Shown piece after piece: positions 38,501 through 50,800 of a stretch of DNA of 64,000 nt. A program made the position numbers and the translations under genes. The stretch spans positions 186,001 to 250,000 of the forward strand of contig JAQOOI010000073.1 in NCBI GenBank assembly GCA_028554645.1, in the 5' to 3' direction. Position 1 is the stretch's first letter. Each line of letters starts with the position of its first letter. The stretch comes from Omphalotus guepiniiformis. Taxonomy: Eukaryota; Basidiomycota; Agaricomycetes; Agaricales; Omphalotaceae. The notes under the pieces were generated by a model. That model saw only the letters and a program-made list of their open reading frames with translations. It searched no databases and was not told the DNA's origin.

Positions 38501-41046
38501 TAACCGAAGCCAATGGCTCATGCTGGTCCGACCCCAAGGTGTCATGGAAGTAGGTTATTCTTTCAAGGAGAGAAGAATTTCACGATTCTGACTCCCCGAA
38601 CAGATATGGACCCTACCGAAGCTCGCTCTGGTTTTTTCGACTTCCATGATTGCAAACTTGGATAATGTCTTGATAGACTCGCATGACCCTCCAGCTGTAT
38701 CCCTTCCACAAGAGACTCCCAGAAGACCGCAAGATTCCGATGTCGAGCAAATCCTGTTGGCACCCCTGGGAGAGTCATCACCGCAGCCGCATTTGTTTGT
38801 GTGTCTTTTATCGATGTGCACTGTGCACTGTGCACTATGCTGTCCGGCTGACGTTCGAGACTTTGTGACAGGTCCTTCTACGATCCGGTAAATTGGCTGT
38901 ATACCAAGCTCTACGAGCAGCATCCGGCTCGGCCATCGAAGCGCCTGCGACACCGAGGGCTTCTCACATTCGAATCAAGTTTGTCAAAGTCGTTGCCAAA
39001 ACATTTGAAATCCAGCGGCCTGAGGAAGGCATGCAAGGTATCATCGCTGAGCAAAAACGCATCCTGCGAATGTTTAATCCGTTCACGACCACTACGCCTT
39101 CCGGTAAAACATTCTCTGGCGTCTTTTTCACAGGAGAGAATTCTCGTTGGATTCTTGGGACGGATAAAGGCGGTGTGCACTTGTATTCTTCGGGACATAA
39201 TGTCGTTCATGCGTTCACGCCTTGTTCGCTTTGGGAGTCTAAAGGTGACTTCTTGGTATATTCTGATGAAGTGAGCCTTTTCCTTGTCTTCATCGTTGAC
39301 TGTATACTGAGGAAAACAATTTCCAGGGTCCAAGTCTTCTAGAATGGATACCTGATTTCCAGTACGACGCACCATTGCCGATGAAGAGCGTACCCCGTGG
39401 ACGGCCATATTCGAATGTTGTGTTCGACCCCTCGACATCGCTAATAGTGGCGGCGTCTTCACTGGAAGCGAGGTTCGCATCCTTCGACGAAGATGGAAAT
39501 AGGCTTTGGGAACCAGATGGTGAGTATTTGGCGTGTAATTTCCTCGGTATTCTGAATCAATTCATCGACTCCTTTTCAGCACCAAATATCTCAGATCCTG
39601 TAACGAACTGTTCGACTCTCGAACTCATCTCTCCGGATGTCTGGGTTACTATGGATGGGTGAGTTCTCAGCCTCAAGCTTGGTGCCGTACAAACCTCACT
39701 CTTGTGTCGCCTAGGTTCGAGTTTGCGACGAATGAAATTGTTAACGCAACTGCATGCATTACCCTGGAAACATCCAGCACGGAGACTGGAAGCAAGGAGT
39801 TCATCGCAGTCGGAACCACCATCAATCGGGGCGAGGACCTAGCGGCTAAAGGAGCTGTACGTTGAACTTTTACCATTCTGCTCTCAAAATTCATTCCTGG
39901 TTCCAGACCTACATCTTCGAGATCGTAGAGGTTGTCCCCGATCCATCATTAGCTCCTAAACGGTGGCACAAGCTTCGACTTCGGACCCGAGACGATGCAA
40001 AAGGACCAGTTACAGCGGTTTGTGGGTTCAACGGGTACCTCGTTTCATCCATGGGTCAAAAAGTTCGTCAGTTACCCTTCCACATGTCATCGTCATGTAT
40101 CAAACAGCCACCTTCTTTTGCTCCGTAGATATTTGTGCGCGCATTCGATTCAGATGAGCGCCTCGTGGGCGTAGCGTTCATGGATGTCGGCATCTACGTC
40201 ACTTCTCTGCGTACCGTGAAAAACTTGCTTCTGATCGGGGACGCTGTTAAGAGCGTGACGTTCGTCGCGTTCCAGGAGGATCCATACAAGCTCGTGCTCC
40301 TCGCGAAGGATGTTCAGCATGTCTGTGTTGCCAACGCAGATTTCTTTTTCACCGATGAAGATCTGTCTATCTTCACACATGACGAGGAGGGTGTTATGAG
40401 GATATATGAGTATAACCCGCATGGTGAGTGACTCATCTTCGTCCTTCGGCATTCGAGCCTGATGTAATTATCTTATTCTTTCATAGACCCCGACTCAAAA
40501 GACGGCCGCTTTTTAATCCTTCGGACCGAGTTTCAGAGTCAAGCAGAGTATCGCACTACAGTGATGATCGCTCGCCGAGCAAAAACAGAGTCGGAAATAC
40601 CCCAAGCCCGACTAATCTGCGGTATGCCCTTCTTTTGCAGTTCTAAACATCAGGACTTACTGACTATGTGTGTACAGGCGCGACGAATGGTTCGCTGGCG
40701 TGTATCACCCCAGTCGATGAGAACGTCTCAAAACGCCTTCAGCTACTCCAGGGACAACTGACAAGGAACATACAACATATTGCTGGGCTAAACCCGAGAG
40801 CTTTCCGGTGAGTTCGTTTCTCAGAGCAAATGACCAAGACTGACGATATTTTTCTCTGTGTTGTCGTGTAGCATCGTCCGGAACGATTTCGTCTCGAGGC
40901 CACTTTCAAAAGGGATCCTAGATGGTAATTTGCTGATGCATTTTGAGGGACTGTCGACTACGCGGCAGGCGGAGATGACAAGGCAGATTGGGACAGAGGT
41001 TGGTGTCGTTTTGAGAGACTGGATCGCGTTGGGCGGGCCTTGGTAG
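35509..41046 (+). CDS. CFT1: Cleavage and polyadenylation factor subunit CFT1 / CPSF160
   Basis: Large scaffold subunit of the pre-mRNA 3'-end cleavage and polyadenylation complex, acting in the nucleus. Many exons run from ATG 35509 (first exon to 35826, second from 35888) to the stop at 41046. Diagnostic stretches are ARVLCNVVVARSNLLRIFEV, REHRVHGIITGVEGVK, DRLLVSFKDAK, ALLEWSDVVHDL, FVFLPGFNNPTVAILYQPQQ, HDCFALLPC, SDPFVLIFREDDSIGLFIGE and GKIRRKDMSPMGD. The C-terminal CPSF-A domain has HFEGLSTTRQAEMTRQIGTE. An acidic insert (EEEIEEDQEMTD, EMDDDDGQF) sits near the middle. Frames are preserved across the introns I followed, so the gene looks intact. Some internal exon borders were not resolved individually. 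Confidence 0.93.
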
Positions 41047-41513
41047 TTTAATTACCCTTGATAATCTGTGTTTGAATTTCCTTCTTTGCGGGTTACATGC
41101 TGTTAGCAAATGTTGATATTTATACGAGAACATTTTTCGACCTCCGCACGTGCTCATGCACGCGAAACCCTTGTCAGAGTTTGTGAAGACGGAGGAGAAA
41201 GGAGTTCATAGCGGAATCGACAGGGCGTCGCTTGAATGCGCGTGCTTGAATCGACGATGTTTCCATCGTTGGGAAAAGGGCCCATTGATCAATGTCACAA
41301 TTCTAATTTCTATGTAGGTAAAATATGTGTTGTCCGAGTTCCAGACCGTTTGGTTTGGTTGATCCTACTGTACAAGGTATATACACTTTCCTCAATGTTA
41401 CACGAAAAAGAACTTATCCAAAAGCCTTATAGTCCGACGGCTTGGTGCTCAGCGCTGAGCCTCAGAATTAACATCTCCCAGTTTCTAACTCACATACTCC
41501 CCGCCGGGCCCAG
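41047..41513. other. Intergenic, CFT1 to nucleotidyltransferase-like copy A
   Basis: The two genes converge here. The palindrome GCTCAGCGCTGAGC lies at 41,447-41,460, in a stretch resembling the 3' flank of copy C (47,680-47,750). No gene is seen. Confidence 0.55.
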
Positions 41514-42607
41514 CTAGGCCTCCATCGTCAACCCAAGTTTCTCCCACTTCCTCTTCGACGATAAAGCCATCAAACTACTCCTATCTTGTGACTTCAACCT
41601 CCAAAACTCCCTCACATACCTCTGCGTCCTCTCCAAAAACGCACTCTCGATCCATCCCTGACAATCCCTTACCCGCACATAAACTTCATCAGACCCCAGC
41701 CCTCCTCCACTAGCTTGAATTTCCTCATTAGCAATCCCCAACATCTCATTTATATCCACAGCATACATCCCTACTTTATCCCGCTTATACTGTTGCGTAG
41801 CAACGCGGTAATCGTGCCATCCTTGAACTTTGAGTAGGATAAGTGGTAGGAGAGGCATAACTGGGTATTGGAATGTGTTTGCCAATTGGGATGCCGCCGA
41901 TGATCCTTGTGTTGAAGTACCTGACCCTGACACTGACACTGAAGCTTGAGGTTTAGTACGCCAAACGACTTTATCGCTTGGTATACGAGGTAAACGCATC
42001 GTTGATCCCGTTCCTGGGATCAGAATATCGACTTTACAGCTGAGTCGGTCGGAGATGCGGTACCATAGGACTTTATACGTCGCGCGCCAGTTCTTTGAAG
42101 CGACGAGGTAAAAGTTTGAGTCAGTAGCGACTATGAGACGTTTGATTTCTTCTGCGTCGTGAGAGTGGGTATCGGAAATTAGTATATCGATGTCGTGTGG
42201 TTTTGAGAGGAGAGGAGAGTAGGAACGCCGCAAGTCAGTATCGGGTTTGTGAAATAGAGACTCGGAAAGACGGAAACCGAACACTGGCACTGTGAAAGCG
42301 ACTAGGAGGTAACGTACGTGTGGAGTTCGATTACTCATCCCATAGAAATAACACGCCATGCTCCCAAAGAGACAACAGTTTTTCATCCCATTACGTGCGA
42401 GAGCGCGTACGGTGGCTCTTGTAATTTTCAAGAGATCTTTCTCGGGGACATCGTCGTTGATCGACCAACGGTTTAAACGTTGCGTCAGCTTCAGTTAATA
42501 GATCCATAGCATAGCAGAGCGCAGAACGTAGAACGCAGATGAGGGAGACAGCGAGTCAATAACACGAGCCACATCGATTAGCTTGAACATGTACGAACCG
42601 TGAACAT
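41514..42607 (-). CDS. Nucleotidyltransferase-fold protein, copy A
   Basis: The core is a single exon, 42488-41514 (325 codons with stop). A tentative 9-bp first exon at 42607-42599 (Met-Phe-Thr) uses the donor GTTCGT, in line with copies C and E. NTase superfamily landmarks are CCLFGSMACYFYG (hG[GS]), HDIDILISD (first two Asp) and CKVDILIPG (third Asp). The C-terminal helices include PLLPLILLKVQGWHDYR and FLERTQRYVRE. In copies B and C an intron sits between PH/PR and DIDIL. Here the equivalent 123 bp has kept its GTACGT donor but has no AG acceptor. It reads through in frame, adding 41 residues (VRYLLVAFTVP...). No substrate can be named. Confidence 0.72.
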
Positions 42608-43627
42608 GGTACTTGCTTGTAGACCCAAGACCAAAACCGAGATCGAACGACGTGTTCAACGACCGTGTTAATCCAAGCGGGTGACGTTGGCACAACGAGA
42701 AACCGGGGCTGCGATTGTCCGACGATGACGATGGGGGGCAGCAGTGGCAAGCAAGCCTGAGAGGAAGGGAATGGGCAAGGATCCCACTAAGATTACCTAT
42801 CACTGTGGTACTATAAGTATATGAAAGGAATAGAGTTTGATACCTCGTTGCAATACAACCTTAAATTTAACAAAGAGAGAACGTTTGTACGTTCTTCGAC
42901 ATCTCTGAGGCTGCGTCTTTGAACTTCTCAGTCATTTCATGCGTAACCTGATAGATATCGAACGAGATTTTCATAGCTTGAAAAGGAGATTCCTTCGAGG
43001 TTTTTTTGAACAGAATTCAATGGATTTGAAGTGCCCTGGGTTTTCGTTATCAAGGCAGTGGCTGGACTCCTGAAGAAGGACCGGCTTGACGCCCATAGAT
43101 ATTCTTATTGGGAAGACGATTACGCATGCACCGCCAGCTGACCCAGTGCAGTAATGAGCTTCTGCTCAATAGCTGTACGATTAGTACGTAGATAATTAAT
43201 GAGTACATTGGATTCTTACCCATGGCCAAGACACCAATTTATGAAGGTTGCGTAGAGGTTTCGTGGAGGTATAGTAAAGCTGAAATACGTAAAATCTTAC
43301 AAGGGACTCGGAGTCCACAACAGTCCACAACTCGTCCACGAGCAGGACGCGCGTCGCGTGGGGTTTGAAGCTTGCCACTACTACCTTGTTTCTACCTTGT
43401 CTACGGCCACAGAGGGGTTTATCGATATCTTCTATATTCGCAATATAAATACCCCAGACCTTATACTCAGAAGTCAGCAACCATCCTTGAACTAGTACTT
43501 TTGCAGGACTCTTGTATTTTCATCTGCATATATAGTGCGTATTTTTCAGTGGTGACTCTCAGTCTCAGTCTCTTACTATTCACGATACAGCTATAGATCA
43601 TTGAAACTATACGCCTTCAACTAGACC
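42608..43627. other. Intergenic between nucleotidyltransferase-like copies A and B
   Basis: The first 200 bp is the 5' region of copy A, related to the 5' regions of copies C and E (GTGATAGGTAATCTT on the minus strand). The remaining 800 bp shows no recognisable gene. It includes the copy B promoter. Confidence 0.5.
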
Positions 43628-44571
43628 ATGGAACAAACCACGGCCCAACAAACCAACACTTCACGGCGAACGAAGAAAGTGCCCCGCACATCGACACGGA
43701 GATCAAACGCTCAGCTCAATGCTAAACAAATAGAAAAAGCCGCTCGTGCTGCCTTTCGCGCTCTCGAGAAAAACGACCTGACGAATTGTTGTCTGTTCGG
43801 GAGCATGGCGTGTTACTTGTACGGAATGAAAAATCGTGTACCACACGTACGTCTCATCAGTCACTCTAATTCACCTATCGTTCATCTCACCTACGCATAT
43901 ATGCTACATAGGACATCGACATCCTAATATCCGACACAAACTCCCTCAACCCCGAAGAAATCAAACAACTCCTAGTCTCAACAGACCCAGACTTTTTCCT
44001 CGTCGCATCAACAAACCCAGAAGCGACATATAAAGTCCTCTGGTATCGTATCTCCGAAAAGCAAAAATGCAAAGTCGATATCTTGGTCCCGGGAACAGCG
44101 ACAACGTTGGAGTTACCTTGGGTACCTCATGATCGTATCGTGCATGTTGTTCCTGGGTCTTTACCCCCGCCGGAGGTGGTTAAAACTACGAGCTCAACCA
44201 CAGACGAAGATACCCTCGAATTCGACTCGGAACCACAAGACAATAACAAACGATCTCAATTCCCAACGCACCCAACACCCTCCACCCTCCCCGCTCTTCC
44301 ACTCATCGCTCTCCTCCTCCTCAAACTCCAGGGGTGGCACGACCACCGACACTCCCGCGAGACGCGTAAGCAAGGCAAAGTCCGTGAGGATAAAAAGGAT
44401 GTTGAGGAGATGCTTGATCTTGTGGTTTTTGAGTATGATGTGCATTTGCTTGATTATGAGGAGGGGTGGATCCCCAGGAGCTTCTTGGAGAGGACGGAGG
44501 GGTATGTTAGGGAGTATGTGAAGAAGTGGGGTGCGTCGAGGGAAGGGTGGGAGTATCTTGGGTTGTTGTAG
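43628..44571 (+). CDS. Nucleotidyltransferase-fold protein, copy B
   Basis: Two exons (43628-43846, 43912-44571) give 292 residues. A basic N-terminus is followed by NCCLFGSMACYLYGMKNRVP, the intron, then HDIDILISD across the splice, VLWYRISEKQKCKVDILVPG with the third acidic residue, and LPLIALLLLKLQGWHDHR. The hG[GS] and D-x-D motifs with a third Asp are those of the nucleotidyltransferase (pol-beta) superfamily. The order and helical C-terminus match copies A and C. The intron is canonical (GTACGT..TAG). Copies B and D form one subtype; A, C and E form the other. Substrate and role are unknown. Confidence 0.83.
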
Positions 44572-44720
44572 GGTGATTGGAAGGGGAGGGTTTAGATCTT
44601 AGAGATATTTACCGCGATTTTGAGGCTGAGAGTGTAATTGTATGCTGTGTTGCTGACGCGACGCTTTAAAACGATAATATTCTTGAAACATTCTCGTACT
44701 GACTACGTATGTACAAACAC

Positions 44721-45732
44721 CTATTCAACACCACAAACGCAACACGCACAACCAGTAGTAGTATACCCCGCAAAAACCCAAAGTTGTTGTAAATTTCCAA
44801 ACTCGAATCTTGAGAGGAACACCTACACGCAGCGCAATGAGTATCTCGCCTTGGTCTCACGTCTCACCACAAAGTGAAACAGTACAGTTCAGACTCACCT
44901 GTTGTTGACTAACTCCAGCTCCTGTAAGAACTAGGGAAGTATCGCTGGCACTTGCGATTCTATACCAGGGGGGTGGGGTCAGTCAAAGCGGCCGCGTTGA
45001 GGAGTATGCGATCAATGGTAGGACATACACAAATCCTCCGTTAAACGATTGTAAAACCCAATTGGTGTTGCTGTTTGGTGCAGGGACTGCTGAACAGATT
45101 GCTCCCTACAAGTTCAACAGGTTCAAAATTCAGTGGTAAGTGAAATTAAACACTACAGATAAAGGACGCGCGCGGGGGTCGCGACTCTGACTCTAACTTA
45201 CCACACTCGGACTACACTCCAACCACAAAGGAGGAAACACCTGTCCTTGATTATTCCCATTCCCTCCAACGAGTGAACCAGATGAAGTTTGGTTAATTTG
45301 ACTAAACGTCCACTATAAACGAAACGAAACAACACCGAGTTTCGAGTTTCGGGGATAAGTAGGTTTGAGCTTAGAACCAAGTAGAACTTGTAACATAGAC
45401 TATAGACTCGTACTCACCCTCTGTTGAACGAACGAATGATACGGAACGTTAAATTGGAATTCTCGTGCGTTGTATGACGAATCGGCGTTGGGTCCGTCGA
45501 GGTTTAGGACGAGACCGCTGTTGGCATTGGATATTACGTAGGGACCGGGGTTGGGTGGGAGGTCAGCTAGTGAGGAAGTCACCGTACAATAGAGATGAAC
45601 GGAGCCCAGATGGACGGGGAGGTCAGTCGTAATACCCCTTAGGAGGTCGGGATCGTACTCAGCCTTTACATTGAGGAAAAGTACGCTGCTGCACAGTGTT
45701 AGCAGTGTAAGAACCGAACGAAGGGAGAACAT
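44721..45732 (-). CDS. Secreted ricin-B-like (beta-trefoil) protein
   Basis: Five exons from 45732 down (45732-45418, 45312-45202, 45105-45029, 44959-44899, 44822-44721) give 221 residues. A clear signal peptide (VLTLLTLCSSVLFLNVKA) is followed by about 40 residues. Beta-trefoil-like repeats come next: GPYVISNANSGLVLNLDGPN, WTFSQINQTSSGSLV, IASASDTSLVLTGAG and LQQLWVFAGYTTTGCACCV. The GLVLNLDG and QQ-W patterns are typical of ricin-B-type carbohydrate-binding folds. The C-terminal CACCVCG is cysteine-rich and unusual. It is predicted to be an extracellular sugar-binding or structural protein. The fold call rests on weak repeats, so the ligand is unknown. No toxin catalytic domain is present. 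Confidence 0.7.
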
Positions 45733-46653
45733 CGTCTATCGATGATTTGAGGTGGATAATTTCCTAGCCTATGAGCAGTGAGAGAAGTCTGAGGTACTAG
45801 GAGGGACTGTAAGAAAAAAACATACAACCCAAGGGTTCTTTTATATGTTTTTCGTTTCGAGTGCGCTGAAAAGAAGAACCATAACAAGTAATCTGTGAGC
45901 ATTAGAGCTTTCAACATCTTGGCGAGTGAGATTGACAGCTTGAACGATGGATCATCAGGAATACTATTGAAAGAGAAGGAAAGAAATTTAAGAGATCTTA
46001 CTGGCCCGGGCCCGCGCCAAGTTTAAGACCAATTTGTATACTAGTCATTGAAGTAAGTTACAACATTGACATTGACATTTTGAATGTACTATACCGGGAC
46101 CCGGGGTATTGTATGTGGAATCTTCCAGCCTTAATGTATGTATACGAATTCAATTGAGTCGAAGCCCGTCGTAGAAGTATGTGGTCAAAGTTAGTACGCG
46201 CAGGGCCAGATGACTGGCGGGCCGGGCCGTGGGTAAATTCAAACTTTAGCATTGCAATTGTGGGCGTCCGAAACTTAGCAGGTGCCTTCACTACCTCGAT
46301 AACGATAAGTTAGGACTTGCGAATCCACTGAATTCTAGCCAAACAAGAATTCGAGTATCTACCTCAAGCTGGACTATACCTCAGAATCTATCGTTCATGT
46401 TATGGGTGGAATGACTGACCGATTTCAAGAGGCATCGATGGACGTTCAAACGTTCACTAGCACTTTAAACTCTTGGTGATTTTAGGGTTGTATGCAACGA
46501 GGTAAGTTATCAAATATCAAACTCTATCCTTCATGTACTTATAGCACCACAATGATAGGTAATCTTGTGAGAGAGTCCTCTTTCTTTCTTTCCCTCCTAC
46601 GCACATCGACAGTCGTAGCCCTCTTTCTCCTTGTGACATCCACTCACATCATC
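45733..46653. other. Intergenic upstream of nucleotidyltransferase-like copy C
   Basis: It contains the lectin-like gene's promoter and a 5' segment (46,430-46,650) closely matching that of copy E (55,410-55,630). Shared words include ATCAAACTCTATCC, ATAGGTAATCTTGTG and CTTGTGACAT. No separate gene is supported. Confidence 0.55.
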
Positions 46654-47664
46654 ATGGCTGCGCAACGACCTTCGGTCTCGGTCTCGCCACAATGTTTACA
46701 TACATTTGAGCTCCTCGATATTGTTGATAAAATTTACGTGGTTCGTACATGCTCAAGCTCATCTTAATGCGCTCGTGTCCTGACTCCCTCTATCCCTCAT
46801 CTGTGATCATACGTTCTGTGTTCTGTGTTCTGTGTTCTGCTATTGAAGTCGGGGCGATATCCCGGGTTACCTGAGAACCATCTCTTGGATGTTACAACGG
46901 CCACCGTAAACGCCCTCGCAAAAAATGGGTTGAATAACTTTTGTCTCTTTGGAAGCATGGCGTGTTACTTCTATGGGATGAACAGTCGAAAACCCCGTGT
47001 ACGTTACTTATCCCTATGTGTACCGTATCCGTCTTTCTCTATTTGAACTGACACTGTGTTCCTACCATAGGACATTGATATTTTAGTATCCGACACAAAC
47101 TCTCTCGACGCTGAAGAAATCAAACGTCTCGTAGTCGCTACTGACTCGAACTTTTACCTCACTGCACCAAGCAACTCGCGCGCGACATATAAAATCCTGT
47201 GGTACCGCATCTCTGAGCGACTCAGCTGTAAAGTCGACATTCTCATCCCAGGCGCAGGATCATCGATGCGCTTACCTCATATACCAAGCGATAAAGTAGT
47301 GTGGCATGCTGGGTCAGGTCGTTCAACATCGTCGTCCCAATCGAACAGATTTAAATATCCCGTTATGCCCCTCCTCCCACTCATTCTCCTCAAAGTTCAG
47401 GGGTGGCACGACTATCGCGAGGCTACGCAACGGTACAAGCGGGATAAATTCGGGATGTACGCTTTGGATGTTGAAGAGATACTTGCAATTGCGGTTAAAA
47501 GAGGGTCTAAGATATGTGTGCATGTAAGGGATTGTCAAGGGTGGATTGAGAGTTCGTTTTTGGAGAGGACACAGACATATGTGAGGAAGTTTCACCTTTC
47601 AAGAGGCGGGAGCTTCAATCCATTGTCAAAGAGCCGGTGGGAGAAACTTGGGTTGACGGTGTAG
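46654..47664 (+). CDS. Nucleotidyltransferase-fold protein, copy C
   Basis: Three exons (46654-46740, 46849-46998, 47071-47664) give 276 residues. Exon 1 encodes MAAQRPSVSVSPQ and about 16 more residues; its donor GTTCGT is non-optimal. Core motifs are NFCLFGSMACYFYG, then after a canonical GTACGT..TAG intron DIDILVSDTNS, LSCKVDILIPGAG, PLLPLILLKVQGWHDYR and FLERTQTYVRKF. It is about 90% or more identical to copy E, and conservation extends upstream into the promoter, so the two are recent duplicates. Unlike E, its splice sites are intact. It sits directly beside the CpG-depleted island but has normal CpG content itself. Exon 1 is the least certain part. Confidence 0.75.
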
Positions 47665-47824
47665 GTTTGGGTAGTGTACTGATGCTGAGCGCTGAGCGTG
47701 TCGTTGGACTGCAACTCAAAGGCTTTTGTAGCCTGGATAGGTTTCCTTGTGACAGTGATTTGAGCAAAGAAGGAAAAGTGTATATACCATGCTATAAGTG
47801 TACAGTAGCTTCAATTGAACAGTC

Positions 47825-50800
47825 GTTGGTCTTGAATAAGTTCAATGACATTTATTTCCTGCTTTCTAGCAATGGCCATTATGTATGAAACAAATAACAT
47901 ATATCTCCTGTTTTCTAGATTATGTTATCATTTTATGAGTTTCCTCTCATTTTGGCCTTGTGACCCTGCTAGTTATACATGTTAAACATGATGTTATCTA
48001 TTCTATGTATCACAATGAAGTGTTGTAATTGAAATTTTCTTTTAGGGTGAAATTTATGACAGCTACAACTGCTTTCTGAATACTGGGCATATTCTTCAAA
48101 TTCAGTATCTTATCCTGTGAAGAAAAAGCCTCAGTAGGATCATCTTCTCTTCCTTATAATCCTTCTTCAATAGCATCACTATCACCCTGTTAAGTATTGG
48201 GTTTTTTCTTTTTACATTGAGAATCATCAACCAAGTTCCTCTTTTTTCACTTACATCAAGCTATAGTTCAAATTCAGAGAAACATTGTTCAAGGCAAAAA
48301 TGAGATATAAAGAGATAGTTGACTGTGAATCAGATGCAATTTCTCTCTGTTCCTTTTGAACTTCTAGATGGCTAATTCAGTTACTTTTTCTGTCTCAGCT
48401 CTTAAAATTCTTGGTTATTTGAGATATGATGCTGAGCTGCTAGTTGTGACAAGTGAATCAAAGTAGATGCTTCCTTCCCCATTGTGATAGCTTCTAGCTA
48501 GATATCAATGACACTAAGTGAGCAACAGAACAATGTTTAACAAAGAATAAATCCAGAAAGTTCTTGACACATGTAAACACTATATATCTTGAGAATGTAG
48601 ACCTATCTTTGTATGCTGTCTGTATTATGCAATATTACGGTTGATACATTAGTCTAGATGAATTGTATGCATAGTTTGTATATGTGCCTTTATAGAGTTG
48701 AGATAACTGGGCAACTGATATTTGATGCAATGGCACATAAAATCATTTCATTGCCTTGACAAAATCTAGAAGATCTCTGATACTGCCACAGCATCTCCCA
48801 TATCATGCTGATTTAACAATAATAGAATCATTTCCATGAACATAGCCTGCTACACTGTTTTGTACATGAGAGGTTTTCTCATCTCATATGTCAACTATAC
48901 TGAGATACTATGTGGGATTTTTTGACCTTTGTATTTGAACTATTTTTATTTGCATATTTCATATATCTTCTATTTGTGCATTCTATTGAGCAGAGTTGTA
49001 GATCCATTTTTTGTCTATATGATAATTTATACAAATAGATTCATAGATACAGTCAGTAATAGAGAATTATGTACTACAAATATACACAGTATCATAGAGT
49101 TTGGCATGTACTACTGCAATAGCACCTCATGTCTCAAGCTAATGATACATTTTCTCCATTGAGGCAATAGACTCCTGGGTCATGATGAAATATCTCCTGA
49201 ACATAGCTTCTGTTTTATAATTGATGCTACTAAACTTTGTTTTCACATGATTGTTCTATTGCTATAAAACTGACACATAGACAGATGATAGGTGATCAAC
49301 AGCTTTCCTTTTCACCACATATTGAAGCTCAAGATGACACCAGAGGAAGATGCTATACTTTCAAGTATTGGCATTGCAATACTTGGTGACATCTTACCAT
49401 TCTGTATATATGTAGTTTTATTTTGTATGTGGTTTGAAATCTTGCACCACATATACCTGACCATATTTTGATAGTTCCATTTATCATCTTTGCTTGCCTC
49501 ACTGCAAGAACTCTTTGGCAAGTGGCAATTGATTATGCACAGAAATGTTACTGACTCTTTTCTTTGAGACATTTAGGTGTCAAACACTAAAGAGTACACC
49601 ACATAAAATACTCTTTTTTCTCACATGTCTTTTGTGTCTTCTATTTTTTATGGGATGATTGAGTTGTAAGAGTAGATATCCTGATGCAGCCACTGGAAAC
49701 ATTTGGTAATTTTACAACCACAATTAATGTAAGCCAATTTTACTCAACTGTATGCTCAATACTCTAATTATACATCTGTCAAGATTCTTCTTGGTGATAT
49801 GACTATTGCCTGGAGAGCCTGGGCAGTGTGGCCAAGGAATCTGTATATCAAGTTGGGCCTTATTCTTACTATGCTGGCTAATATTGGTATGATTTATTAT
49901 CTCAGATGATAAAGTCTCACAAAGGATGCATAGGGCTAAATATTGCTAGTGCTAGTATTCTCAACAGTGTCACTGAAAGTGAAACATATAATGGGCTTAA
50001 CATAGCCAGTTATGGCATCAGCTTTGCAGTAAATATACTAGGAACAGTAATGATTTATATAAAGGCTTGGTAAGTTTTCTTCCTTTAGTGTTACAGCAGA
50101 ATCTTATATGTTGACTTAGGAAGCATAATAAATCCCTCTCTGAGATGGGGAAAAAAAAGAAGTCAGATATTCAGAGAATTTTTGCACTTATAGTGGAATC
50201 AGGACTTGCCTATGGTTTTATACAGGTGAAGTGTTTTAATTCACAAATATTATAATCTGCTCATAGCTCACTTAGATGGCTTATATACTGTTTCTATTGA
50301 TATTGAATCAATTATCAGAGTCTGTATCTGAAAGTATTACTGCTTTCTATCTCACAATTTTTCTGGGTGTGCTTTATGACTGCTCTTTAGTATGAATCTG
50401 TCAAATTTATTATAATAAGCCTCACTAATTATATCTTCTACAGATTATATATCCCATTGCAGTTATTGCCTTGGTGAAATTCACAAGATCTCCTATTGAT
50501 GATACTGTGGCAGAGATGTCCTCTCTCTCCTTTGATAACAACAGAAGGCTAGCTGGAAATTCTACACTCACAACATTGAAGTTTGCAGAGGATACCACAC
50601 CAGTGTCTTCACATGTCCATGAAGGGTCTTTGATCAGAAAAGCGACTCATCCTGGTGATGATAATGATGGTATTGAGCTGCAGGGCCTAGGCAATTTTGC
50701 AGAAAGTAGTGGACAAAGATTTATGGAGATGGAGAATTTGAATACAGAAGTGTAAGAGATGGAAGAAGTCTTGGAGGTGTACCTGGTGATAAGGTAAATG

